Shown here: positions 46,428 to 61,834 of the stretch, in pieces
How positions within the stretch are numbered: position 1 is the stretch's first letter
Layout: every line of letters begins with the position of its first letter
Assembly (NCBI GenBank): GCA_037013685.1
Contig: CM072889.1
Location: 7,201,976 to 7,265,975, forward strand
Length of the DNA stretch: 64,000 nt
Source of the DNA: Acridotheres tristis
Taxonomy: Eukaryota > Chordata > Aves > Passeriformes > Sturnidae
Reading direction: 5' to 3'
Notes under the pieces: generated by a model
What the model saw: the letters and a program-made list of their open reading frames with translations, nothing else
What the model was told of the DNA's origin: nothing
Databases searched by the model: none
Made by a program: the position numbers and the translations under genes

Positions 46428-49400
46428 TAAAAGAGAGACATTGCTTGCTGCAGTGCTCTAAGGGTTTGCTTGAATAGCAACAAATTAAAGAAATGCTATG
46501 TAATCAAAGTTTATATCAAGCCTATGAAAGAAAATCAGCATTATCTCTAAATATAGTAATAGTACTCTGCTCCTGATCCTTAATATTGTATACATATTAC
46601 AAGTAAATTACAAAGATACTGCATTATGGGTTTGAACAAGTCCTTGAAGAAAATGCACATTAACCTTTTATACACCACTTTATTCTTTTGTGTTAAAACA
46701 TGATGATTAGGAAGGAAAATGTAGTTGAACTACTTATGTTTTCCAACTCAGTTTATTCAGGTTTCTTCACTCCATTTCCTTTTGCTGTCGGTACCAACAA
46801 GGGCTTCCCAACTGGAACTTTTTGCTGCCAGTGATAATACAGGTTAATCAGATAAACTGCACAGATTGTATAGAAGTTTAGATAGTAGATTGTTCTGCAC
46901 ATCCCCTCCCAATTTATCCATACATAACACTATCCACCTGCTTTTCTCAGTTTCACATCAACTTCATCTGTGGTCTGTTTGCAACATTTCCCACAAAAGG
47001 CCAACACAGCCCATCTAGGGAAAATAAATGCGCATGCAAATATTATCTTTTCAGTGTTTCCAGATAAGCACAGTGCAGTGAGAAGGAAGGTAAGCAACAT
47101 GGCCACTTAGGAATTTCCCAGCACAGGGATACAGAATGGCAATATCGAAATGGACTGACAGCACAGAGAGTGGGCAGTGCGGCTGAGGAAAAGGAGAGAG
47201 AAGGAGGCAAATGGTGCATCCTAGCAACATCAGGTAACCTGTGGTCTCCAAGGCAATATGTAACTGGTTTGAGAGGGATGAGATCATTGCCAACTAAAAT
47301 GAAAAATAATCTGTGATGGATACTCATATTTATTTGATTGGTAATTACAATCAATTTCTCCAGCAGAACTCAGGATATGTTGGCCATAGCTAAGAACAGA
47401 GGCCCAGCCATAAACCACATAGCTGGCAGTTTCAGCAAAGGTAGGGAAATTCTCTTGAAGTTTTGTGTCCTCTGTTTAAAATAATTTGTATTGCTTTGTG
47501 ATGTGATGATTTCACAAGTTTCATTATTTTTTTGTGATTCTTGGTCAGCAAACTCACTGGAGCCAGAGATTTGTCCATGACAATAGAAATGGAAGGTTGT
47601 AGAGTCTTCTTTCCTCAAATGTTACAGGGGAAGCTTGCAACCACAGCAAGGTGCAGAGCCTGGAAGTTGTGGAAAGTAGAGCAGATTTGTATAAAAGCAA
47701 TACAGGCTTTACACAAATGCTTGTGACCAGAGAATTCAGATTCTTTTGGCTGAAAATGTGCCTGCAGCCTGAGCTGTACACATAATTCAGCTCTGTGGAT
47801 TTGGCAGATGGAGCAAACGAAGACTTCAGCAGAATCTCTAGGTACTTGAAGAAACTAGGCTAAGAACAGCCAGGTAGATAGCAGCTGGATTTTTTAGATA
47901 CTAATTTTAATTAAAATAAAGCATAACTACCCCATTGTGGCACTACTACCGTTTACAATTCTTTCTTCATTTATTTAATGAATCAAAGCAGATAAATCAG
48001 TGCTAGCAAATAGTGCTTGCAAAGTGTCCTAGATTAAGAGACAAAACTCAGATAACCTTCACCAAATACATTAATAAAACCAGAATTAGCAAAATACCCA
48101 AAATACTTCTACAGATGAAAAATACTAAAGGGATTTGAAAAGTGCTCTTAGCATTAGTTGTAAAAATCACATTTTTAAATTTAATACTGTAATATAGGAT
48201 ATGCTGCTTACTGTTCATACTCATTAGACAGAGGATACTTGAATAAGATATCCTGCAATGGAAGAAAGGTAGCATTTTCAGAGCTGTTATGTGTTATGAT
48301 CATGTGATGTGGTGAGGTGAGCAAAGATTCTTCCAGGGCATCTTCTTGAGGTACTTCTTATATTTCAATTACTTTCTCTTGGCCTGTCAAAGAGGCAATT
48401 AAAACAGAACTGCATTGGCAGTGCAAAACACTCGCTGGTAGACTATGAAAGTCACTTACGATGCGACTTTACGAGCTCAGGAGATGAACTCCAATCCCAA
48501 CTGATTGCTGCAAAGCACAGTCATCATCACTGTTTCTTTACTCACTTACTGTATCATGACAGACGTTTGTGACTAGCCTAGCTTTGCTCCCAAAGGGGCA
48601 GTTTATTACAAAAGTACTTAAGTGAAAGTTACTATATGAAACACAGGTCTACCTCTCCTTTGACATTTTAGTCCTAAATTGAGATGGCCCCTCAAATTTT
48701 ATATTCTCTGTAGTGTGCATTTAGCAACCCTGAAACTCTTCCAAATAGTCTAGCTTTAGCTGCTTAGAAGAATCCATTACTCTCAAATTCAAATACCATC
48801 GTAAAAGCTGCTGTAACACCAGTGGTCCCTAAAAGGTCTTTGCCCAATTCACCTAACATAATCAAAGTACTTGTAACTGGACATTTATGTTACATTCCTT
48901 ATTTTAGTCTATTTTTAATGTAACTGGCATTGAGAAAAGATGGTGAATTTCTCAAGGTCTTAAAATAATCTAATATATCTTTTCTATTGGGTCTTCTATT
49001 CTTTGCACTTCTCCCTTGCTCCTGACAGCTAGAGTCAAGTTCTGCTACCAGTAGTTACTGGTTTTATGGGTGTTAATATTAGCTGTTCTGAAGCCTCTAA
49101 AATGGCTAAAGAAGTTACTGAAGTCATTATCATTTCTATGGCAAAACAAGTCAAGTTGTCAGGCTCATCCTTTTCAAACTGATTAAATCATACCTTCCTG
49201 CCCTGACATCACTGGAATTACCCATCTGCTTCCTGTATTTTAGTGCCTTGTTGATTTGAGAAGTGCCTCACTCATGTTTCTAACTAAAAGTGGTGTGCTG
49301 AAGCACATCTGCAGGCATTGAAACAAGCTTACAGAACCTTTTCAGTGAATGGTTTGAAGGACTTTTGCTTCTAAAGCTATTAATCTTGTACCTTCCAAGC

Positions 49401-52400
49401 AGAGAAATCAATAACATTTTGGAAGTGCAGAAAAAGCTCTTAGTTACTGGAAACTACAGAGGAATATATGTATTTATTTGATATTGGGTGATGTGTGTCA
49501 GAAATACAACAAATACCTCTCACAAGAAACAAACGGAAATTTTTGTATAAGCCTTGTTGGCCAAAGAAAGGGTGAAATAGATCTAAAACCAGAAGGAGCA
49601 GGGCTGTAAAAAGTAATAATCAAATGCACATAGTAACTAGAGCTGGACTACAGTGCATAACCTTTTCCTTCAAATGTAGATTGAAATCTTTCCAAATATC
49701 AATTAATCCCTAATCTACCATGCATTTCCTAGTTACTTCCTGTGCATTATTAATGGACTGGTCACCCTGAGATGAAGGTAGGAAGTAAAAGCAATTAAAT
49801 TCCTCTCCCACCCCTGCAGATACAATTGACCTAGAGGATTCAGCTACAAGTAAAAATTAAAAAGCTCTGAAAAGAATAAGCATGGCCTTCTTGCCTGAGC
49901 CAGACTGTGTCATCTAAAAAGCTGCATGCAAGAGCAACAGCAAGCTCCCTTTATATAAATGATCGAATTCTACGATTCAGGTCTGATCAAGGAAAAAAGC
50001 AGGTGCCCAGTCTGCTGTTTTTTTTCTGGTGCTGTCCTGTAGCTGAATGAAAACTTTAAACCAGAACTCCAGACACTGATTCTTTTCTCAGTGTAGAAAA
50101 GCCCATCTGTCTCCTGGCAAGTATTGATTCCATTTGAATTCAAAGAAACAATTTTAACTTCATGCTTTTGTGGAGAGTGATGGCCACAGAGTTCAGGAAG
50201 GCTTCTGAATGTGCAATACAGTTAACTGGCCTGAGAGGAATACAGTCATCCTAGCCTTCAATTCCCAAACAGATCAGTCAGCAGTGGTAACAAGGAGAGC
50301 TCTGTGGCTGCTGTTTGCACTCTAATGTTAAAAGTTTGTGTTTATTTCCACAGTGTTGTAACGCTGAGGTGAAAGTCTATCCCTTTTGCTCTATTCAGCA
50401 TTACTGGAGATAGCATACTAGGCTAAAATAGGTGTATTTTCTAAATCACCCCAATTACTCTTCTGTTTAGAAAAAAGTCTCCCAGGTCAACCAAGATTAT
50501 GTTACCAAACTCGGGGTGCATAAAGAACTCCCTGGTAAGGGAAGAAGGAGGAAAAAACGGACAGTGCCTTCAAAGGGAAGAAAGGAGAAGGTGTGTCATG
50601 TGGTTGTATGACAGAGGTCCACTCTGAACGTCTGTGAGTGAGGTCCTTGGCTGTGCCCACCCTGTGTGTTACTACAAGTATTTCTCACTATTCGCTCTCT
50701 GGTGACAGACAGTCAATGCTGCCATTAAGATACACAGTGAGTGAACAAAATCTGGTTCTCCTTGCAATGCAATCCTGATACAGCCAGGAGAGCCCAGCAA
50801 CAGAAACCAGAGTGGACTCAAAAGGGTGACTTGGGCTGGCAGTGGAGCCTAGCTGAGGAGGGCTGGAATGAGAAACAGGAGGTGTTCGTTTTGCACTGTA
50901 ATGAAGAGTGGCTTTGGAAACAGGGGGTGCAGAAAGGTGGGCTATTGGCTGAGACTGAAGTGGCCATAAAACAACAAGTAGGAGACAAATTGGTATTGTC
51001 ATAAAATACTCAAACAAGATTATATCAAGTATTAAAAACTCCACTTACATGCCAGCAAGAACTGAGTAAAGCCACAGAACACAAGCTTGATTCTGTGCCT
51101 TTTAGTGGGACCATTGTACCCATTCTTCATAACAACATAAATTAAGGAGAGACCATCCACTTTGATTTTGAATTTCCATGTTTGTCAAACTGAGTTTCTA
51201 AAGTGGTTTTTTTTTTCTCTTTTTCTTTTAAAAAAGACAAAAAATATGGAGATCACAGTATATTCTAATCACTTGTCAAAATTCGTTTTTTAAAATCAAA
51301 GCTGTTGAATGTTCAAAAATCCTTTTTATGCATATAAATTACTGTGTACTCTTCTATGATTTAAAACTGACTTAATTAATATTAGCAAAAATGCTGTCAC
51401 AGACAGACTAAACTCTTGTGCCTTAACTCAAATCCCAGTTAATTATGGCTCAGCTGTAAAGTTATAAACCCTTGAAAAACAAGGTTTATAAGAAAAGTAT
51501 TTACACAGTCTTAACTATAGCCATATGAATGGAGCCACTGTAATATTGTTTGGAAATAGTGTTCGAAAAGGGAATCTTTTATGAAAAGAGAAGCCAGCTG
51601 TTCACTTTGGAAACATTTATTTCATTGGTTCATGATAAAATTGTCTGTAAAAGATATTATTCTGAAACACGCCAATTTCTTAATTTCATTATGACCTCAA
51701 GTCACTGGGAAAGACATGATGCCTAAGAGCAGGATTGCCACTGTTGGTTTTGCTTATAATGCTTTTCAACAAATATACACATTTTCTTAGAATACTTCAT
51801 GCTGGACAGGCCCTCAGAAGGTCATCAAATAACTCCTGCTCAGTGTAGGAGAAAATAATACATAATTTCATTTTTGCAACATATATTATCTTTTTATTAA
51901 AAAAAAAATCCGCATGCTTTGCTTTGCTTTGAGGGAGCAGAAGTCTACAAGCATGGCATGTGTTCATTCCTTATTGCTACATCTCTTTGTCCTTGAATAG
52001 TGCTGATGATCTTCTTGTACTGGCCAGTGTCTGCTGCTATTATTGACTGCAGTCTCCATCCTCTGCCATGTCATTGAACTTCCATCACCATTGGCTTCAT
52101 TAGCAATTATTGTTTTGGTGAATAAAAATCCTATACCACATATTATGGGATGACCTTAGGCCGTTATGGAAATGAATGCTCCCACAAGGATAATCTAGCC
52201 ACAATATATCAAAGTGCTGAGAAAAATATGTTTTGTCTCAGGTCATGTAACCAATGTGGCTGTTAAATGTTTTAAAAGCAGTTATATAACTGGCATTTAA
52301 AATGTTTTATTGAAAACCCTTAATGCTACTGTAACTAAAATGACCTTTAGCGGAGTAACACACATCACATCTTAAAATGGGATTTGATCAAGAATATCAA

Positions 52401-54714
52401 ATGTTATAATGTGCTCATGGCTCTACATGCACCATCCTGTCATACCAACCACAGAGGCAGATGTACTTGCTTTGGCTTTTCAATGTTATTTTCAGCTTAA
52501 ATTTATAACCTTGTTACTTTACAAAGATTGATTCTTATAAGGTTTCAAACATTCCTTGCAATATTTGACATATGAAAACGTTATTATTGGTATTTTTTTA
52601 TGAACAGGTGGTATCTTTTAAGGCAGATGTTCCCAAACAGAGACTATTTGATCTAGGGAGAGTTGGCTGAACAGAGACTTCTCACTGGCTTCTTTTCTCT
52701 TTCTGTGCTATGATTAGATCTTTCTGAGAAACAAAAAAAAATGCATCCATTAATCTGGACTGTGATAGAAAAACCACAAAACCGCAAAAAGTACAAAGGT
52801 GATTTCACGTGGTAATGCAAAGCAAGACAGCCATGATTTTTTTTTTTCTTAAGAGATTGCCCTTACTAAAAGCAATTTCAAAAGCCCCACAGAGAAATGT
52901 ACACTTGAAAAAATATTAAATGTCATATTACAAGTCATATACTGCTGATGTCTGGAATTTTGAATACAAAACCATCTGAATAGTAAGAGTGGAAATGTTT
53001 TTGAACTCAAGATAAGAAAGCTAGAAGTAGAACAGATAGACAAATAGATGGGGGGGAACCCAAATAAAACAGATTCCCTGAATGACAACTGAAATGAGAG
53101 ATACTTTTTAAAAACGGAAAAATGTGCTCACTGAGACTATCTAGCCCACTGAGAAACACAATTCTTTTTTCACTTTCGAGTACTCTGAGGAGGGCTAGGT
53201 GGAAAAAAAAAAACCAAAACCGTACTCCAACAGATGAGGACAAAAGATGTTTTTATCCTTCTATTTACTTTCCTGTCTAGTAGTTTTTTTCCCTGCAACC
53301 TCACAAGCACTGGTCATTTCAGAGAGATTATTTTCACTATTTTACAGGTAGGAAGTTGAGTCATAAAGGAGTAAAGCAGTATCCAAGATCACTAAGAAGG
53401 CCTGTAAAAGGTAGAAATCAGGAGCTGAACAGAGTCTGTAACATGTGCTTTCATCACATAAATATTCTTCCCATCCCAAATTTCAATCCCAATGTCTATG
53501 CAAATATCTCACTCATATTAAACTATACATCCAGAATGGGCAAGACTTTTGTTGTATATGGGATTGGCTGGAGCAGGATTCAGGAACCCAGAGGATGAAT
53601 TTGTTACCAACATGTTCGTATGCAAACTGAAAAAATATGTGGCCAAAACAGACATACAGCTTTGAAAAATATACACAGAAATACTGGGGAAAAGTTTATC
53701 AGAAGTGTTAAGGAAATAAAGGACAACAATGAAATTTAAAATTAATAAAATGGACTTGGTAACTTCCCCATATCTATTCATGCTTTCAGAAAGTCACCTC
53801 TACCCCCATGAATTTAAAAGGTACAGCCACAAGCTTTTAAATACCTTGGTGCAATTCTAATTATTGAACAGTTAAAGCAGCAATTTGGCAACAGCTGTGG
53901 CAAATAAAGGAGGGTCCTGGAGGGAGGCAGAGCTTTTGAGGCCTCCTGGGTGCTGCTGGGAAAGAGGCTGCAGGCCTGCAATGGTGGGAGAAAAGGCTGA
54001 ATAAGAAGTGCTGGGGGCCTAGAAGCAATCCAGAGCACTGGAGGAGCCTAGAACTACAAATGAGGAGAGATGGGAGCATGAGGTGAATAAGAAACCCCAG
54101 CTAAACAACTGTTGTACTGACAGAACTTGAGAAATGATATTTCAGGTATGAAATTTGTTTCTTTGTGGCTGGTATTTTTGACAGTGAAAGCTGGAGAGGT
54201 TGGCTGGGTGAGACAGAGTTGGTGCTGTTGTTGTCAGAGATGCTGTACAGAGAATGGGGTTGATTTCTGGAGCCATGGGAAATGCCTTAGGAAAATATTT
54301 TTGAGTTGAAGAAAGTTAAGAATCCTGTTAAATGTGTTTAAACAAAAGCACAGAGAAGGCTCTAATGTTGTTAGCAATTGCACAAAACCCCTGAAAATTG
54401 AAACCAACCAAGTGCTGGAAAGAGGGAAGTTTGAGGGGGTTGAAAATAACTCCAGTTGTGAGGATCATACTAAAAAGTCAGATCAGCATTTGTGCTCAGT
54501 CAGCCCAGAAGTTGTCTGCTAGAGAGTTTGATTTTTGCAAAGGGATAAAAATGGAATTGCACGTGCAAAAAAATGATACTTTGTGGAGAGGAATGTTTCT
54601 TGACCAAAAGGAAAAAGGAGACCAAAAGAAAAAGGGAGCATAGGTTAAACTGATGTTTAAAACTTAAAAATGTGAGAATGAAAAACTAGGAAGAAATAGA
54701 AAAATGGAACAAGC

Positions 54715-54727
54715 AAAAAAAAAAAAA
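54715..54727. repeat. Poly-A run, 13 bases
   Basis: Simple homopolymer in A-rich surroundings (54600-54730). No adjacent retroposed gene is recognisable. Confidence 0.7.
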
Positions 54728-56326
54728 TAGCTCCAAAGGTATGGGTTAAAGTAGGCATAATAGTGGTGGCAGCTCCTGTGTGCTATGGCCTATGGTGGAG
54801 ATATCAATAAAGTTGTAGTGTGTTACTTATTTTGGTATTTTTGCAATAATAAATGAGTAGAAACAACAAAAATGTTCTAAGAAATGTCACTATGGAGCTG
54901 GGAAATTAGTAGGTTTCTCATGGAATTTTTTCTGAAAGGGAAACATGAAATAACCCAGGGAACAGTAAATCCCAGCAAATGTTTATATACTAAACTTCAC
55001 TCTGATGACCAGCTCATCCCTCTCTGCTGCAAAGCCCTGGAGTAGAGCTGGCAATTAATCTTCAATTGCTTGGGTGGGAGCAGTTCACAGCTCAAGGGGC
55101 TCAGTGAATTATAAATCTGGCACGCAAAATGGGAACGCAGAGAACTGGTAATGAGGGAAGTGCCAGTAGTTAAAGCTATAATCACAAGAACTGCAGGGCA
55201 GATAGTCGACACCTATATGGCAATTTTCAATTCAATAACTAAAGCTAACAGAGTTGCCTAACAACACCACTGAGCTGTGATTACAACTGGTAGCATTATG
55301 TAACTGTAACAATCAAAGTGGAAAAAAAAAATAGAGAAATGCATATATATTTTGCACATATATTTCCAGTCCTAGTTACTGAAGGAATCAGGGGGATGGA
55401 GCCCCATATTTGAAAGCTGCAGAGAGAACATACTACAAGCCATTTTGGGTACTCTTCATCAATACCCTGGGGATCTACAGACACACACAAAGGAACTTTT
55501 TTTTTATCCTTACCATGAAAATGGCACCAGAACCATATTTTTTCCACTGATTTAATAATGCAATCCAAGTAGTCTTAAAGAACCTGGAGGCATGGCTAGC
55601 CTCAGCTCTAGCCACCAGTATGGAATTTTGCACTGCAATGGTCTTGCGTACAAATTTACCATAGCAACCTCCACATCACATTTAATACAGAGGGCCATCC
55701 CTCCTCTTTCCCATTTAAAGAGCCCTTGTTAAGTGGTTTTGCTGTATTTCAGATGCCAAGATGTCGGTAAGATTGATGGAAGGGTGCACAATCAAACTTG
55801 CAAGGAGCGCCTAGCATCTAGCTCATTATGTAAGAGAATTAGCAAGGCAGTTCTTTTGACGTGACAGTCCATTATGGCAGCTGTCAATCATACCTTAATA
55901 TATGCGCTTTTTTTGTCATCTTTGGTGTTGGTTTTTTTTTTTTTTAAAGTTGTTCCATTCCTGTTCCTCAATAAGGCAGTATGTAGATGCTTTGTGTGTG
56001 TGCACAGTAGCTGTTGAAGATCTAGATGGGGCAGTGCTTTCTCCACATAATTATGCATGCATGTGTAATCCTGACTTGTATGGCTCTTTGTCCCAATTTT
56101 ATGTGCACAGGGGCTTCAATCTGCTATGGCTTCTCATCCACCTCATAGCTTTGGCCCTTGCATGAGAGATAGTGTTGCTTAGGTATTTTGGTGCAGAAAG
56201 TCTAGGTTTGCTTCCTGAGGAAAATGCACCTAGAAGGACAGTTATATTTACTCATTCCCCCTTCAGGAGAGGGAAGAAAATCTTGCACTAAGACTTGTCT
56301 TAAAACAGTATCAGATGTTGATACCA

Positions 56327-56371
56327 TAATAATATATATATAATATACATATAATATATATATATAATATA
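56327..56371. repeat. AT-rich microsatellite
   Basis: About 45 bases of alternating TA/AT interrupted by AATA and ACAT, self-complementary and likely unstable in length. Confidence 0.85.
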
Positions 56372-59300
56372 CCACTTTTCATAAAGTAACTTCCATATAA
56401 TGAACAGAAAGTAATGAATTTAACCTGGAAGAGGATTCAGTGTTACAGTAGTTGGCATGTGAAGAAAAAGATGCTTGGGGAATCTCAAGTTTGACTCCAG
56501 TTCAGTACCCTTCCTCAAGTCTTCTACAACTGAGCCATTGCTTATTAGAAAAGAGCAGGAATGGAAAGAAAGCAACTGCTTAGAAAGGCTCTTTACTTCT
56601 CTGAAAGAACATCTAAGAGGGAGAGGGGGCACAAGAAGGACAGATTGCCTCTGATAAATGAAGAAGTTCATCTGTACAATCTCATCTTGACTCTTGTGCT
56701 CATTTGAGAGGGATGGTTACTGGCAGCAATGCATGCTAAGAACCCTGGGAAGTTAACACATATCAAACAACAGTGCATTTGCAAACAGAATACACATTGC
56801 AGTAGAGTCATCTTTTCATTATATTTTAAGAAAAAATATCCTATATGTTAGAAGGCAGCTTGTAAATTATAGTTTCATCTGCTTTGATTCACACACATAT
56901 ATCAAGCAGTACAGTTGAGACTAGAACACTTAATGGTTTGGGCTCACTCACGGAGGGAACAGAGAGATAAGCTGGAAAAAGAAGCTTCATTACTGCACAT
57001 CCATCTTTCTGTCACTTGTCCTTTCTGAATGTTTCTCTCTTTTCTAGCCCTTCTGAAGTCTATGTTTTTGTCTTCTGGGGCAACATAAAGGTAACTGCTA
57101 ACATGAAGCTGCACCAATGGAAAAGAGGTAACACATCTTCTAGAAAAGATGAACTTCCAGAAGGAGGTTAGTTCACTTGGAAAAACAAGGTTCAACCCAG
57201 TAAAAACGCCTAATTTTTGATTACAACTTTCATTGGGGTGAGTAGGAAAGTGGCATTGCGTTTTAAAAGCTCAGTGGGAATACAAGGGTTACGGAAGGTT
57301 TCTTCCTAAAGTAAATGTTTTCAGACAAGTCCTTTAAAATATTCTCTAGTTTCCCTTCTCTTAGTTTTTCTGGAAAGAAGTGGTGTGCTTTGTTTTGTGC
57401 TGTTACCTACAATCCTAGGTTAGGATTGGGGCATTCATATAAATGCAGATACATTACCCCCTCTGTCCCAAGGATCACACAGATTAAGACTTGTATCCTG
57501 GAAATTGCTGACTGAGGTAAATACTCTTGCTCACATAGACTGGCAATGATTTCAAGGGAGTCCTCCAGAGCCAGGGTGTGAAACACCTCCCAGCAGGACA
57601 AGTCTTGGACTATTGGTATTGTAAGCATTTGCCTTAGTCTTTCTGCACAAATAGATCAAGCATCATTGACTTAACTGGTACTGCTCAGATGTGCAGTGAT
57701 ATGCAGATGTTTGCTTCTGACCTTTTAACATTCTTTTCCATTAAAAATCAATAAATGATGCCTGGAAGTACCAAGCAAGATGCACATCATTTCAGCTGAT
57801 TGCAGCTTAGTTGTTCTTCCTTTCTGTGCTATCATTTCATAGTCCTTAATAACAGTTCTTTTTTTTCCTTGAGGGAGAAAATATACATATATATTCACAA
57901 CCTGTTAAACAACTTCAAGGATGCATCATTCTACTATTTCAGCCATTAAGTGACTCTTCCCTTGGTCTGATCTGCAATGAAATCAATGGAAAGTGTTCTA
58001 TTAAATTTATTTAGCTTCAGATCAGAAGCTGCCATTGAGAACTCTAATATAGGCAGCCTGATGTTTGTGATATCTACCATAATCCACAGTGTGGTCCCAA
58101 TCCTGCAGTCTGACTCTGGGAAAATCCCTATTGACTTCAATGAGAGCTCTCCTAAACTAAAGATTTCACAATCAGTTAATGAGAAGCAATGAGCATACAC
58201 TGCCTTCTCTATTAGATCCTGTAGTCAGACTACTTCTGATGGGCTTCTATAAAGTGATTTTCTCTGGCAATCTGTGCTTGCAGCAGCACGTGCTCTTTAG
58301 TCTCGCAATTCTTCACTTAACAAAACAGCTTGACTCTGCAGGTGAAAGATTCTGAAATATTTTAATTAACTAGCTTGAGCACCATATCTCCCTAGATGTT
58401 TTAGAAATTACAGACTGCTTGGTTATGTGACTGCCACCAACAAGATTTGAACATATGAAACAGGCTGCTATAAGTGGAAAAGGTGCTGAGTTTATAATGT
58501 AAAGTTTATATCAGGCCACTGTAAACAGTGTATGTACACAGCTTGTTATCACTGGGGGATTTGACTAGCAATGTTTTTCGGGCTGTAGGAGTAGTTCTAG
58601 AAACTGTGGGCCAAATCTTACAGCTCTGATTTAGTCAAAGCTCCTATTGATCTCAAATCTTTGAGTTGAGGCTTGTCTTGGGTTTTAGAGAATGAAATAA
58701 AAGTTCAATAGGAAGAGGAAAAAAAAACCCACGTAGAGTTTTTATAACTATTCATTTTTCTGGTTACACAGGAATATGCATTTTGGTAGGCTGATATTGT
58801 ACAGAAGCAATTGGAGCTCTTGGTCATACAATTAAATAATTACTGCAGTGTTCTGGCCATATTAGCATAACTCAGTACAGTAGGTCAAAGCTATGCACCT
58901 ACCACCTTCAAGAGAGGGATCAAAGGAAGGCAATAAAACAGCACTGGGAATCCTTCTGAGACATCCCCCACCTCGGGCTCCCACACCCTGCCCCAGCCAC
59001 TCACAGCAGGGAGGAGCTGGAGATAAGGGCTTGGTGTCTGCCTGCAAAGAAATAGATTGTTCCTAAAGGCCCCAGAATGGATCTGTATTTAGCAGGGGTA
59101 CAATCAAGCTAATATAGTTTATTTGCATGTATCAGCCTGTATACTTGCTTACAGGATTTGATATCAGGCTTCTGAAAAAAAAAATGGGAAAAGTAGGTGT
59201 GTGAAAGGAGGGAAAGCCATCAGATGTCTGTTATGGCCAGTGGGAACTTCTTTAAGTCTGCCAAAATAATGAAAATATATCTTTAGTAAAAAGATAAAAG

Positions 59301-61834
59301 CTGAAACTCTCCTGTAACAACTTGTGTCCATGATCTGAAATATCACAAGGCTTATAAACGGGTGAAAGATGAACAGTTTTACTAGTACAGAAGCGAAGCA
59401 CAGTGTACATTTGTGGAATCCAAGATTTGAACATGATCTAGTCTATATGGAATGCGTTTAAAATGTTCTACACACAGTAAGAAACCATTTACCAACAAAT
59501 CTTTAATAATCAGTGAAGTACTGCTGGGCGATTTTTTTTTTAGTCCAGGATTATGACACAGGTATCTTTGCAGAATTACACATATTACTGTTCTGAAGTC
59601 AGAAACCTTAATCTTTTAGGTTTTTTCCTCCTCACATTAATCCCAGTAAGATAAATGAAGTGTCCTGTGCTGCACTGTGTCTTTGCATAGTTCCTGATCA
59701 GAAGCCAATTTAAATAGTTAAAATCCATTTATGGGTAATGTTGTTCACAAACACTGCACCACTGAGACTGTTTGTCTTTCTGAACTTGTGCTAGGGCTCA
59801 CTGCATTAGCAGCTTAATCAGATTTGTTAATGAATAATGTTTTGCTTGCAAAATATATCTTATGTGCATTAAGCTCTTAATTGTGGAGTTGCCACAATCC
59901 CTGGATTAAAGATGGCACTCACTGAAACAGCCATCAGGAAATCCAGATCCCAGCTGGGTTCCTACTCTCACGCACTCCTCCATGGAATTCCCACTGGGTG
60001 GGTAACAGACCCTGGTGAGCCCAGTCTGGTTTAACTGATCTCCTCTGGGCACCATCCTGCTTAGCTCTAATCCGTGGTGGGGCTCAGGTAACAGGGACAA
60101 AAAAGATTATTCTTCTGATGTAAGGGATCTTTTGGTGATGTTTTTGGTTGTTTGTGGTTTCTTTTTTGGTACCTTGAAACAGAGGAGTGTATGGGACGTT
60201 GATTCTGAAAATACTAATTTAACCCCACAGAATAGTTTCAATATTGTTGATTACTGATGTGGTTTTCTCTATTGATGCCATTGCTCTAGCCTTGGAGTTG
60301 TACTTTCATTCTTTGGCTTAGCATTTTAAGAAATCAAGCAAAAAATGGAAATTTGATATAAGTCTTGGGGAGTTTTAACCTGCTGGTTTTTAATACCTGG
60401 TCCTTACTTTTATTTTGAAGTTTCAATCATGTTGTTTTCCTGAGTGGATGTAATTTATTAGTAAAATATATTCACAGTTGGGCATCACAAAATTCCACAG
60501 GCTGGGCAGTCTTTATTAAAGTAGAAGCAAGCTTCTCCATTCTGACTAGTGATAAATCATAGCATTGTGTATGAAACTTCTCATTTAATTGCAAGGCAGA
60601 ACAGTGGGGCAGAAGTAGGAAGTGAGGTTTTATTTCTCTTTGAAGTTAAACATTCCACTTCTCATTTTCTTATCCAGTTTTCAGTTTCATATGCCTTTAA
60701 AACACTGCTTTGAACAATGTCATAGAAAATTGTGTGCCAAATTTTTTTAAGGCCTGGAAGCACATATAAACATAAGTTTCTTCACATAATATATTGTTTT
60801 ATGGATTTTTTTTTTAAAATGCAAACTAGAGTACTGAATCAGAGTTAGGCACTTGTTTAAGGATATACGGAAATCTAGAAAATATCAAATAGGAAATCAG
60901 GTCCTGGATCCAGGTATGAGTGATCAATTCCTTCTTCAATTTGGGTGTTAAAGCACTTTTGGAATGTTTTAAATATGTTCATTTTCCTCCATAGTGATTT
61001 CTTTTTTTTTTTTTCCAGGGAAGGCTAGTACAGTCTCAGGATGGATTATCTCTAATTGCCTTCTTTAAAGTACCTTTTTCAATACTGTGAATTGTAACTT
61101 TTATTGAGCCATTCTGAAATTTGTCCAGATTCAAAGAAATGAGACAGACGTGCCTCACTAGGGTGGTTTTGTAGCTGTCTGCTCTGTGCCTTCACTGCTG
61201 GGCTGTGCCTCAGCAATGTGAGGAACCTCTGACTGTGCCCATAAAGGGCACAGCTGGGCCAAGCATGGGCAGCCTTGAACTATCAAAAGCACCTCTGGCC
61301 ACTAAGTTGAGCTCGGTGTTCACTCTCCCTTACCTCAGGTGACAGCTCAGGTGGCTCTGAGGTGAAGCAGTGTACATGAAAGCCATTGCAGAGCCCTGTT
61401 ACCACCACTTTTTCTTCTCAGCTCCATCTTTTGTTGCCACCTGGCCACTGAGCACTTCGTGGGAGGCAGCAGCTCGTGGTCCCTCGGCTCCCTGAATGTC
61501 ATCAGAAACTGCCTACACACATCCTCCAGGTGGTTCAGGAGGCAGTGGGCTCAGGTGAAAGGTGGTGCTGACAGCTGGGCCTCCTGGCAATAGCACATGG
61601 TACTTATTTTGATAGGCTCGGTATTAAAGTGTTCCCTTATGCCTGCTTCACTCACTTGCCTTGCCCTTTCCCAGCTGATACTGGGAATTGCTCTGCTCTA
61701 GTGGTGCTAATTCAAGAGTATGGTGCTGGCCTGCTAGCCTGACTCTGTGAAACTTCTGGGTTTTTTCCTCTTAAAAAGAAAAAATAAATTCCTCAGGGCT
61801 TTCCTGCTGTGGATTCCACAGATCTAGATTAGCT

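Larger units (their letters stand above)
44573..61834. other. Long non-coding stretch, no gene seen
   Basis: Seventeen kilobases of AT-rich, unique-looking sequence with ORFs under 120 codons and no recognisable protein. Some parts (44630-45080, 45830-46030, 52050-52380) have the even, low-repeat AT-rich texture of conserved non-coding elements, but that cannot be judged from one sequence. Around 58090-58150 and 58605-58680, words such as ATTGACTTCAATGAGAGC and GGGCCAAATCTTACAGC resemble an old amniote interspersed repeat. Confidence 0.5.
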
